Shown here: piece after piece, positions 52,319 through 59,838 of the stretch | Numbering within the stretch: position 1 is the stretch's first letter | How the letters are laid out: every line of letters starts with the position of its first letter | Assembly: GCA_025517565.1 (NCBI GenBank) | Contig: JAOPKD010000001.1 | Coordinates: forward strand, 496,001 to 560,000 | Direction of reading: 5' to 3' | Origin: Halapricum hydrolyticum | GTDB taxonomy: Archaea > Halobacteriota > Halobacteria > Halobacteriales > Haloarculaceae | DNA length: 64,000 bases | Translations under genes and position numbers: made by a program | The notes under the pieces: model-generated | Told to the model about the DNA's origin: nothing | Databases searched by the model: none | The model's input: only the letters and a program-made list of their open reading frames with translations

Positions 52319-53415
52319 TTGACTGGCAGGCGCTCGCCGCGCTCGTCGCTCTCCTCGATGGTTGCCAGCACGCGCTGGACGGCTTCCCCGTCGGCAAAGT
52401 TCGGGCGGTACTCGCCCCCTTCTGCGACGGCAGTGAGGAACTCGTAGTTCTCGTGGACGAAGGTGTGTTCCCATCCAAGGACGTGCCCCGGTGGCCACCA
52501 GCGATCGCCGTAGGGATCGTCCTCGTCGGTCACGAGCACGCGCTGGTAGCCGCGGTCGCCCTCGAATTTAACTTCGAGTTCGTTCAGGCGTTCGAGGCCG
52601 AATCGCAGACTCCCTTTCGAGCCGTGGATTGCGATGGTGTGGTCGTTCTCGTGGCCGGTCGCGAACCGCGAGGCCTCCAGTGTCCCGACAGCGCCGTTCT
52701 CGAAGGTCACCTGCGCGCTGTAGGCGTCGTCGACGGTCACCTCGCGGGTGCCGTCGCCATCCGGAGCGGGTCGCTCGTCGACAAACGTCTGTAGCTGCCC
52801 GCTGACCTCGGCGACGTCGCCGACGAGATAGCGAGCGAGGTCGATCGTGTGCGCGCCGAGGTCGCCGAGCGCGCCGCTGCCGGCGAGATCAGCGTCGAGT
52901 CGCCAGCTCCAGGGCGCGTCGGGATCGACCAGCCAGTCCTGGAGGTAGTGCCCGCGGAAGTGACGGATCTCGCCGAGTTCGCCGGCGTCGAGCAATCGCT
53001 TTGCGTACTGGATCGCCGGGACGTACCGGTAGTTGAACGCCGTTGCCGTCGGGACGTCCGCGTCGGCGGCCGCTCGGGCCATCCGTTCGGCGGCCGCGTC
53101 GTCGGCCGCGAGCGGCTTCTCACAGAGGACTGGCACGCCAGCTTCGAGCGCCGCAATCGACGGCTCGGCGTGGAGGTGGTTCGGCCCGAGGTTGTAGAAG
53201 ACGTCCACCTCGCCGATCACGTCCCGCCAGTCGGTAGCCGTTCGTGCGAACCCGAGCCGGTCTGCAGCGTCGGCGAGTGCCGACTCGTCGCGGCCGATCA
53301 CCACGTCCCGTTCGACGGCCGGTGCGTCCGGGAAGAACATCGGCAATCGAGCGAGGGCGTTCGCGTGAGCGCGCCCCATGAAGCGGTACCCGAGCATCCC
53401 GATCGAGAGTGCCAT
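52315..53415 (-). CDS. Gfo/Idh/MocA-family NAD(P)-dependent oxidoreductase
   Basis: A 366-residue sugar or inositol-type dehydrogenase. Seen: a Rossmann start SIGMLGYRFMGRAHANALAR (G-x-G-like with L-G-Y-R-F-M-G), the catalytic-loop motif LCEKPLAADDAAAERM (E-K-P), FNYRYVPAIQYAKRLLDAGELGEI, and the second-domain DLGAHTIDLARYLVGDV with the conserved D-x-x-x-H. It acts upstream of the isomerase gene at 53498 in sugar conversion. It is coupled to the hypothetical gene at 51890 by ATGA. ATG 53415 starts the Rossmann strand. Confidence 0.92.
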   Translation of the reverse strand: MALSIGMLGYRFMGRAHANALARLPMFFPDAPAVERDVVIGRDESALADAADRLGFARTATDWRDVIGEVDVFYNLGPNHLHAEPSIAALEAGVPVLCEKPLAADDAAAERMARAAADADVPTATAFNYRYVPAIQYAKRLLDAGELGEIRHFRGHYLQDWLVDPDAPWSWRLDADLAGSGALGDLGAHTIDLARYLVGDVAEVSGQLQTFVDERPAPDGDGTREVTVDDAYSAQVTFENGAVGTLEASRFATGHENDHTIAIHGSKGSLRFGLERLNELEVKFEGDRGYQRVLVTDEDDPYGDRWWPPGHVLGWEHTFVHENYEFLTAVAEGGEYRPNFADGEAVQRVLATIEESDERGERLPVK

Positions 53416-53452
53416 GCTCGACACGTCGCCAGGCACGGCAAAATAACTTGGC

Positions 53453-53499
53453 GACGGACCGCAGCCACGATCTCCTGACGACGGACCGCAGCCACGATC
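53453..53499. repeat. Direct repeat of 20 bp between oxidoreductase and isomerase genes
   Basis: GACGGACCGCAGCCACGATC occurs at 53453-53472 and 53480-53499, 27 bases apart. The second copy overlaps the stop codon of the isomerase gene. This is a small slippage-type duplication in the intergenic spacer. Confidence 0.85.
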
Positions 53500-54457
53500 A
53501 CGCCCAGTACGCGTCGCCGGGCTGTTCCTCGAAGACGACTCGCTGGAGCAACTCGACACCTTTTTCCAAGCCCTCGCTGGCGGAGGTGAGCGCGTCCTCG
53601 TGTTCGATCGAGAGCGCGCCGTCGTAGTCGACCATTCGCAGCGTCGAGACGACGTCCCGCCAGTGGTCCTCGCCGTGGCCGTAGCCGACCGACCGGAAGA
53701 TCCAGGACCGTTCGGCGACCTCGTCGTACGGCGTCGTGTCCAGCACGCCCTTCGTCCGGGCCTGGGCGTCGTAGATCCGGGTGTCCTTGGCGTGGACGTG
53801 ATGGATCGCATCGCCCAACAGTCTGATCGCGTCGGTGATCTCGATCCCCTGCCAGTAGAGGTGCGACGGATCGAAGTTCGCGCCGACGCGCTCGTTCGTC
53901 CGCTCGCGGAGTTCGAGCAGCCCCGTCGGCTCGTAGATCAGCATGTTCGGGTGCATCTCGATCGCGAGGTCGACGCCGTGCTCGTCGGCGTAGCTCGCCA
54001 GGTCCCCCCAGTAGTCGGTCGCGACGTCCCACTGATACGCGTGGGCATCGGCGTGCTCGCCCGGCCAGGGTGCGGTCACCCAGTTGGGCACCTCGTCGTT
54101 CGGACCGCCGGCGGGCAACCCCGAGAAACAGGTCACAGTCCCCACGTCGAACTGCGAGGCGAGGTCGATCGCTTCCCGTAGCTCTTTGTCGGCCTCGGCT
54201 GCCCGCTCCTCGTCGGGGTGGAGCGGGTTGTTGTGCGTCGCGAACGCGCTCACGCGCAGGTCGTGTGCGTCCAGCTCTTCCCGGAGAGCGGCCCGTGCAT
54301 CGGGGTCGGACAGCAGTACCGTTCGATCGACGTGGCCCTCCCCCGGATAGCCGCCACAGCCGAGTTCGACCGCGTCGACGCCGAGTTCGGCGAGATACTC
54401 GAAAGCCGATTCGCGTGGCTGGTCTCCGAGCGGGACGGTCAGTACACCGACGTCCAT
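53498..54457 (-). CDS. Sugar phosphate isomerase/epimerase (TIM-barrel, xylose-isomerase-like)
   Basis: A 319-residue AP-endonuclease-2-type TIM barrel. Seen: ELGVDAVELGCGGYPGEGHV, FATHNNPLHPDEERAA, a VDLAIEMHPNMLIYEPTG metal-site glutamate, VGANFDPSHLYWQGIE, HVHAKDTRIYDAQAR, and YDGALSIEHEDAL (the final Glu). These give the E-D-H-E metal set of sugar isomerases. The adjoining Gfo/Idh/MocA oxidoreductase on the same strand suggests inositol or unusual-sugar breakdown. ATG 54457 is the last start before the first barrel strand. Confidence 0.9.
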   Translation of the reverse strand: MDVGVLTVPLGDQPRESAFEYLAELGVDAVELGCGGYPGEGHVDRTVLLSDPDARAALREELDAHDLRVSAFATHNNPLHPDEERAAEADKELREAIDLASQFDVGTVTCFSGLPAGGPNDEVPNWVTAPWPGEHADAHAYQWDVATDYWGDLASYADEHGVDLAIEMHPNMLIYEPTGLLELRERTNERVGANFDPSHLYWQGIEITDAIRLLGDAIHHVHAKDTRIYDAQARTKGVLDTTPYDEVAERSWIFRSVGYGHGEDHWRDVVSTLRMVDYDGALSIEHEDALTSASEGLEKGVELLQRVVFEEQPGDAYWA

Positions 54458-54594
54458 GTCCGAACGGACGACCGACCGCGTAGTAAAAGTACGTCCCAGG
54501 TGAGACACCTACTGACACGGACGACGAGAGCGCTATGATAGGGGTGTATATTCAACGGTGCCCTTTTTCAGAACGGTTCATGCTATTAGATAGT

Positions 54595-56094
54595 ATGAAT
54601 TAGTCTCGTCGCCAATTCCTTCTGCTCCTGGGGAGTACTACGGCTGTTCTCGCCGGATGTGACAACACCTCCACAAACGGCACAGACCAGGACACGCCAT
54701 CCGAAACCAACTCGATACCCACGGACAGCCCTGCAACGCCGACGGAAACTCCAACCGCCACGCTCACCGCAACGCCCACTTCGACGCCTCCCTCCACCGC
54801 GACGCTCACTTCGACACCTCCCTCCACCGCAACGCAAACCTCGACTCCGACTCCTCCCCCGACGCCCACCCCGACACCTTCTCCACCCCCATCTGACGTG
54901 TCCCAAAAGCTCTCGGCTGCCGACGGCGATGCCGAGGATCGGTTCGGCGTTTCGGTGGGGCTGTCGAGAAATGGGACAACCGCGGTCGTCGGTGCGTTCG
55001 AAGACAAGGACCCTAACGGAGAACAGGCAGGAGCGGCGTACGTGTTCGATCGTCGTATCGGTTCCTGGACCCAGCAGACGAAACTCGTTGCCGCCGATGG
55101 CGACGCTGGCGACTGGTTCGGCGGTTCGGTGACAGTATCGAGCGACGGGATGACCGCGGTCATCGGTGCTCCTAACGACGACGATCCGGACGGTAGCAGC
55201 GACGCGCAGTCCGGAGCAGGGTCGGCGTACGTCTTCAGCCAGACGGGCGGGGACTGGAACCGGGAAGCGAAGCTCACTGCCGCCGACGGCGAGCCTGGCG
55301 ACATGTTCGGTCTCGATGTTGCGGTGTCGAGTGACGGGACGACAGCCATCATCGGCGCGGCCGAAGACGAAAATCCCAACGGGGAACAGGCGGGGTCGGC
55401 ATACGTGTTTGAACAGTCAGGCAGTGCCTGGGATCAGCAGGCGAAACTCTCGGCCGCCGACGGTGACGCGGACGACCATTTCGGACAGGCTGTCGCCCTT
55501 TCTGACGACGGGACAACCGCGCTGGTCAGCGCTGCCTACGACAGGGTTACTCCTGAAGAGATAATCCTGGGGTCGGTGTACGCGTTCGAGCGGTCGGACG
55601 GCACCTGGAATCAGCAGGCAAAACTCGTGCCCGGAGAGGTGGGGTATCGGGTTGGTTCTACCGTCTCACTCTCTGCCGACGGGACGGTTGCGCTCATCGG
55701 TACTTCCGAGTACGAACGCCCGAGCCCAGGGGCATACGTGTTCGAACAGTTGGATGGTTCCTGGGAGCAGCAGGCGAAACTCTCGACCGGAGACCCGCAA
55801 GACTGGTTCGGGCGGGCCGTCGCATTGTCTGCCGACGGGACGACTGCCCTCTGCAGTGCACACGCGGAGACGGACCCCAATGGGGAACAGGCAGGGGCGG
55901 CGTACGTATTTGATCGATCGGACGGCACCTGGAATCAGCGGACGAAACTTGTCGCCGCCGACGGTGACAGCGAGGACTGGTTCGGATGGGGTGTCGCGCT
56001 CTCCGGCGACGCGACGACGGCTCTCGTCGGTGCCCTCCTGGACGAGGATCCGCACGGAACAGACTCGGGATCGGCATACGTGTTCTCGGTGTAG
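54595..56094 (+). CDS. FG-GAP seven-bladed propeller lipoprotein; in-frame amber at codon 3
   Basis: Surface protein of about 500 codons. The frame from ATG 54595 reads Met-Asn-TAG and then SRRQFLLLLGSTTAVLAGC, a perfect Tat signal with lipobox. Stop 54601-54603 therefore separates the start from an intact signal peptide. After a long Thr/Pro linker (TPTETPTATLTATP type) come seven FG-GAP repeats, each opening KLxAADGDxxDxFG and ending AAYVF, making a full integrin-like propeller. The next in-frame start, GTG 54898, would drop the signal. No other frame error is seen. Either a recent nonsense mutation (CAG or similar to TAG), a sequencing error, or read-through or reinitiation. Confidence 0.75.
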
Positions 56095-56129
56095 CGAGTC
56101 GAGCCCCTCGTTCCGGTACGAAACGTCAC

Positions 56130-57596
56130 CTACGATGTCTCGTAGCGGTCGAACAGCGTCGTGAGCTGGCGGGCACGCATCGTGAGCATGCGAGCGTTGA
56201 CGTACATCTCGCCGAGCGCGAGCGTCTGTTCCTCGGCGATCGCGGCGACGTGTTCGGCCTCCTGGACGTGCTCGCGACTGGTCTCGGCGGCCTGGTCGGC
56301 GATCGAGGCGACCTCTTCGCTGGAGGCTGCCTGATCGTCCGTCGCGTTGGAGATTTCCTTGACGCCGCTGGCCGTCTGTTCGACGTGTTCGAGGATCGAT
56401 TCGAGGGCTTCGAGCCCTTCCCGGGCGTCAGCCTGTCCGTCCTGGACGGTCGTTTGCATCTCGTTGATCTCCTCGACGGTTTCGCCGGTCTGTTCCTGGA
56501 TCTCGCCGATGAGCGTCTCGATTTCGTCGGTCGCGTCTTTGGTCTCTTCGGCGAGGTTCTTGACCTCGTCGGCGACGACCCCGAACCCGGTTTCCTCACC
56601 GGAAGAGGCATGCGCGGCCTCGATCGAGGCGTTCAGTGCGAGGATGTTCGTCTGCTCGGCGATGTCGTCGATCATGTCGACGATCTGTCCGACCTCTTCC
56701 ATCTGCTCGTCGAGCGCCTCGACGGCCTCGACGACGACCTCGGTTTGCTCGTTTGCTTCGTCCATGGCGTCGGCGACGCCGCGGGCGGCTTCGATCCCCT
56801 CGACAGTGTGGCGCTCGGTCCGATCTGCTTTCTGGGCGACCTCGTCACTCGAGGCGGCGATCTCTTCGATCGTCGCGGACATCTCCGACATCTCCTCGGA
56901 GATACGGCTGATCTGCTGGTGCTGGTCTCCGAACACCGCGGCGATCTCGTCGATCGACGCCGCGACGTTTTCGCTAGCCTCCCTGACGGCCTCCGTCGCA
57001 GCCGTCACCTGCTCGCTCGAACCGGCCACGTCCTCGCTGAACTCACCCGCCGTGTCGATCGTCTGCTCGAAGGCTGCCGCCATCTCGTTGAACGCTCGCG
57101 ACAGGTCGTTCACCGCTTCATCCGCCGTTTCCGTCTCGAGACGCTGACTGAGATCGCCCTCGCTGACCCGCTCGATGGTCTCCGTGTGTGCCTGAAGCAG
57201 TTCACTACTCTGCCCGTCGTCGACAGCCGGCACGCCGCCGTCCGTCGTCGCCGGTGCTGACGGACTGGCCGCGTCTCGCTGCTCGGCGAGCGCCGCCTGG
57301 GCGTCTTCGAGCCGCCGTTCGAGCGTCGTTACCTCCGCCTGGAGTTCGTCTCGTTGCTGTCGTGCTGAATCACGCTCGTCCGCGAGCGATTCGATTTCGG
57401 TCTGCAACTGACCGATCCGGACGTCGAACCGCCGACCTGCATACGCCAGCGCGGCCCCGGCGACGACGAATCCACCGGCCGCCGACACCACGTACGCCGG
57501 CCCAGCAGCCACCGACGGCAAGAGAGCCTGGTAGAGCGCGTGTGCCAACTGAAGCGCGAGCGCAGCAGTTGTTGCGCGGTCGAGAGAGAATCCCAT
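56130..57596 (-). CDS. Chemotaxis transducer without extracellular sensor domain
   Basis: A 488-residue methyl-accepting transducer (Htr type). Seen: two helices near the N-terminus (ALALQLAHALYQALL and YVVSAAGGFVVAGAALAYAG) with only a few residues between, so no outside ligand domain. A coiled coil (QLQTEIESLADERDSARQQ), a HAMP segment, and a long MCP signalling helix follow, with the hairpin tip EQTNILALNASIEAAHAS and methylation-type regions. The cytosolic ligand would have to come from a partner. It is divergent from the binding-protein gene at 57803. The leaderless start is placed at ATG 57596, because the GGATATATGACC box is 25-30 bases before it; ATG 57614 is possible. Confidence 0.92.
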   Translation of the reverse strand: MGFSLDRATTAALALQLAHALYQALLPSVAAGPAYVVSAAGGFVVAGAALAYAGRRFDVRIGQLQTEIESLADERDSARQQRDELQAEVTTLERRLEDAQAALAEQRDAASPSAPATTDGGVPAVDDGQSSELLQAHTETIERVSEGDLSQRLETETADEAVNDLSRAFNEMAAAFEQTIDTAGEFSEDVAGSSEQVTAATEAVREASENVAASIDEIAAVFGDQHQQISRISEEMSEMSATIEEIAASSDEVAQKADRTERHTVEGIEAARGVADAMDEANEQTEVVVEAVEALDEQMEEVGQIVDMIDDIAEQTNILALNASIEAAHASSGEETGFGVVADEVKNLAEETKDATDEIETLIGEIQEQTGETVEEINEMQTTVQDGQADAREGLEALESILEHVEQTASGVKEISNATDDQAASSEEVASIADQAAETSREHVQEAEHVAAIAEEQTLALGEMYVNARMLTMRARQLTTLFDRYETS

Positions 57597-57802
57597 ATGA
57601 GTAGATTTCTCCATAGGTCATATATATCCTTCCACCGGTTATCAGAATCTATTTTCGTACTCCCGGTCGTCCATTCGGGGGCAGGATAGAGAGCAGAAAC
57701 GAAAGCGAGAGAGTGTCGTCCGGACTGTGGGATCGGACGGATAGTACCAGTCTTGAGAACCGCGGCGGTAAGTTAAATAACGGCCGCGAGGAACGGGCGA
57801 AC

Positions 57803-59002
57803 ATGTCAAATACCGACAGCCGGTATGCCGGCTCCAGGTCGGGGGCCGAACTCTTACACCGGATGGTTGGCGGCGACGGTGAGGCGGCGATGAGCGCACT
57901 CCTGGAGGGGTTCCAGAGCCGCCATCCGGGCGTCTCGCTCGGCGACGTCACCGATGAGAACCTCAGTCTGACGGTCAAAAGCCGGATTCTCAAGGAGAAC
58001 CCGCCGGACGTCTGGGTCGAGTGGCCCGGCAAGAACCTCGCGCCGTACGTCGAGGCCGGCGTTCTCGCGGACGTCTCGGACGTCTGGACGGACGCGGCCA
58101 TGGAACGGGAGTATCTCGACGGGCCGCGGAGTGCCGCGACATTTGAGGGCACGTACCACGCGGTCCCGTTGAACATCCACCGGATCAACAACCTCTTTTA
58201 CAACGTCGAACTGGCCGTCGAAGCGGGTGTGGACCCATCGAGCGTCTCGAGTCCCCGAGAGTTCGTCGAACTGCTCCGGCAGGTCGAAGTCGAAACCGGG
58301 CAGGTCGGGATGTTGCTACCGATGAAAAACCCCTGGACAGTCCTCCAGTTGTGGGAGACGGTGTTACTCGGCGAGCACGGCCACGACGTCTACCAGTCGG
58401 TGACCGACGGCGAGGCCGGACGGCACCGGCGCGCGATCGAGGACGCGCTGGACATCGTTTCGGCGTACGCCGATCTGGCTACCGACGACGCGCTGTACGT
58501 CTCGCTGACCGACGCCAACGAGCGATTCATCGAGGGCGAATCGGTGTTCTTCCATCAGGGCGACTGGGCTGCGGGCGCCTACACGGAGACCGACGGATTT
58601 AGATACGGATCCAACTGGGATCACGTTCCCTTCCCCGGGACCGAAGGTCGATACGCGATGAACATGGACGCGGTAATCGCCTCGGAAGCGACCGACAACG
58701 ACGAGGCCGTCGAGGCGTTCTTGCGCTACGCCGGATCGGCCGACGGACAGCGGCGATTCAACCAGAAGAAGGGGTCGATCCCGCCACGGACGGACGTCGC
58801 GATGGGGCAGTTCACCGGATTCCTCCAGCGTCAGCACGAGGATTTCGAGTCGTCACGTTCTCAGCCGCTGTCGATCACGCACGGACTCGGCGTCCGGCCC
58901 GAGCAACTCATCGAGCTCAAGACGGCGATCGCGTCGTTCGTCGCAGAGCGCGACGTCGACGCTGCCGCATCGGAGATGGTCGCCGCCTTCGAGCAGCAGT
59001 AA
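57803..59002 (+). CDS. ABC-type sugar-binding protein (MalE-like) without signal peptide
   Basis: A 399-residue extracellular-solute-binding family 1 protein. Seen: ALLEGFQSRHPGVSLGDVTDEN, YHAVPLNIHRINNLFYNVELAVEAGV, GESVFFHQGDWAAGAY, and AVEAFLRYAGSADGQRRFN: all maltose-type binding-protein blocks. But the start MSNTDSRYAGSRSGAELLHRM has no twin-arginine, hydrophobic or lipobox signal. A TTAAATAA box at 57773-57780 sits 22 bases before ATG 57803, fixing this start as leaderless. No ABC permease adjoins it. It is divergent from the sensor-less transducer, suggesting a cytosolic ligand-sensing pair. Confidence 0.88.
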   Translation: MSNTDSRYAGSRSGAELLHRMVGGDGEAAMSALLEGFQSRHPGVSLGDVTDENLSLTVKSRILKENPPDVWVEWPGKNLAPYVEAGVLADVSDVWTDAAMEREYLDGPRSAATFEGTYHAVPLNIHRINNLFYNVELAVEAGVDPSSVSSPREFVELLRQVEVETGQVGMLLPMKNPWTVLQLWETVLLGEHGHDVYQSVTDGEAGRHRRAIEDALDIVSAYADLATDDALYVSLTDANERFIEGESVFFHQGDWAAGAYTETDGFRYGSNWDHVPFPGTEGRYAMNMDAVIASEATDNDEAVEAFLRYAGSADGQRRFNQKKGSIPPRTDVAMGQFTGFLQRQHEDFESSRSQPLSITHGLGVRPEQLIELKTAIASFVAERDVDAAASEMVAAFEQQ

Positions 59003-59071
59003 GACGGGCTGCTGTATCGGCTCTCACGGACAGTCGCGACCGTTTTATTCGCCGGGCTCGAACGACGAGCC

Positions 59072-59509
59072 ATGACGCTGGAAACGATGGAACCGGATCC
59101 CGTCTTCGACGAGGAGGCACACAGCGACACGATCGACACGCTCGCCGAGCACGACGAACTGACGTACATCGTCTGGGGCGGTGACTGGTGTGGCGACTGT
59201 CGCGCCCAGTTGCCCGCGTTCGGCGCGGCCCTGCAGGCGGCTGGCGTCGGCGACGACCGGGTCGAAGAGATTCCCGTCGAAAAACTGGACGACGGCTCGA
59301 AAGCGGGTCCGAAAGTCGAGGAGTACGGGATCGAGTACATTCCGACAGTGGTCGTCGAGCGCGTGTCGCCACGCGACACGGACGGTGCGAGCGGCAACGG
59401 GCCGCGAGCAGACGACCGCGAGGAAATCGCCCGCTTCGTCGAAGAAGAGCCGGTCTCGATCCCGGTATACCTGGCCGAGCGAATCCGCGAGTACTTTGCG
59501 GAGCGCTAG
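59072..59509 (+). CDS. Thioredoxin-fold protein (CGDC active site)
   Basis: A 145-residue thioredoxin-family protein. Seen: YIVWGGDWCGDCRAQLPAFG with a CxxC pair (CGDC), the cis-proline strand EYGIEYIPTVVVER, and an inserted loop DTDGASGNGPRADD in place of the usual tight turn. The acidic tail ends in AERIREYFAER. CGDC instead of CGPC suits thiol oxidoreductases of the AhpC/DsbD side or a protein-reductase. It lies 69 bases after the binding-protein gene on the same strand. Confidence 0.85.
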   Translation: MTLETMEPDPVFDEEAHSDTIDTLAEHDELTYIVWGGDWCGDCRAQLPAFGAALQAAGVGDDRVEEIPVEKLDDGSKAGPKVEEYGIEYIPTVVVERVSPRDTDGASGNGPRADDREEIARFVEEEPVSIPVYLAERIREYFAER

Positions 59510-59620
59510 ACGGGTTGGCAGTGCGCCGAATGCGAGTACGGCGACTTCGCCACCTGTGGTAATATGTCATTATATTCCTTCTCCGGTTAATATTTCAGTC
59601 ACCCACCCTCACTATCGATC

Positions 59621-59776
59621 ATGCCTCATAGCCAGGACATCGAAGGGGAGAACGATCCGGAATCCGCGTCCGAGTACGAATGCCTGCAGTGTGGTACCAT
59701 CGTCCAGGCGACGACACACCCAGGTGCCTGCGAATGTGGCGGAGACTTCCACAACCGGGCAAAATCGCTCGAATAG
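59621..59776 (+). CDS. Rubrerythrin-like zinc-ribbon protein (51 aa)
   Basis: A 51-residue protein starting from ATG at 59621. Seen: an acidic N-terminus (about 18 residues), then YECLQCGTIVQATTHPGACECGGDF: a CxxC-x14-CxC zinc ribbon resembling rubredoxin/rubrerythrin C-terminal ribbons. It resembles haloarchaeal DUF7129-type putative zinc-binding proteins from memory. A TTAATATTTC box at about 59585-59595 precedes it by 25-35 bases. It probably carries one zinc and acts as an accessory or regulator. Confidence 0.78.
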   Translation: MPHSQDIEGENDPESASEYECLQCGTIVQATTHPGACECGGDFHNRAKSLE

Positions 59777-59838
59777 TTGCTTTTCCGACTGATTCGAGTC
59801 GTGGTTGCAGGACCGTACGCCCGCGATCGAGAGTGACA

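Noticed and set aside
53453..53499. Direct repeat read as a regulatory tandem operator
   Set aside because: It overlaps the stop codon of the upstream gene and is distant from a clear promoter; a slippage duplication is simpler.
54600..55379. Long minus-strand open frame across the FG-GAP gene
   Set aside because: Antisense shadow of the repeat protein; the plus frame shows seven coherent propeller blades and a Tat signal.
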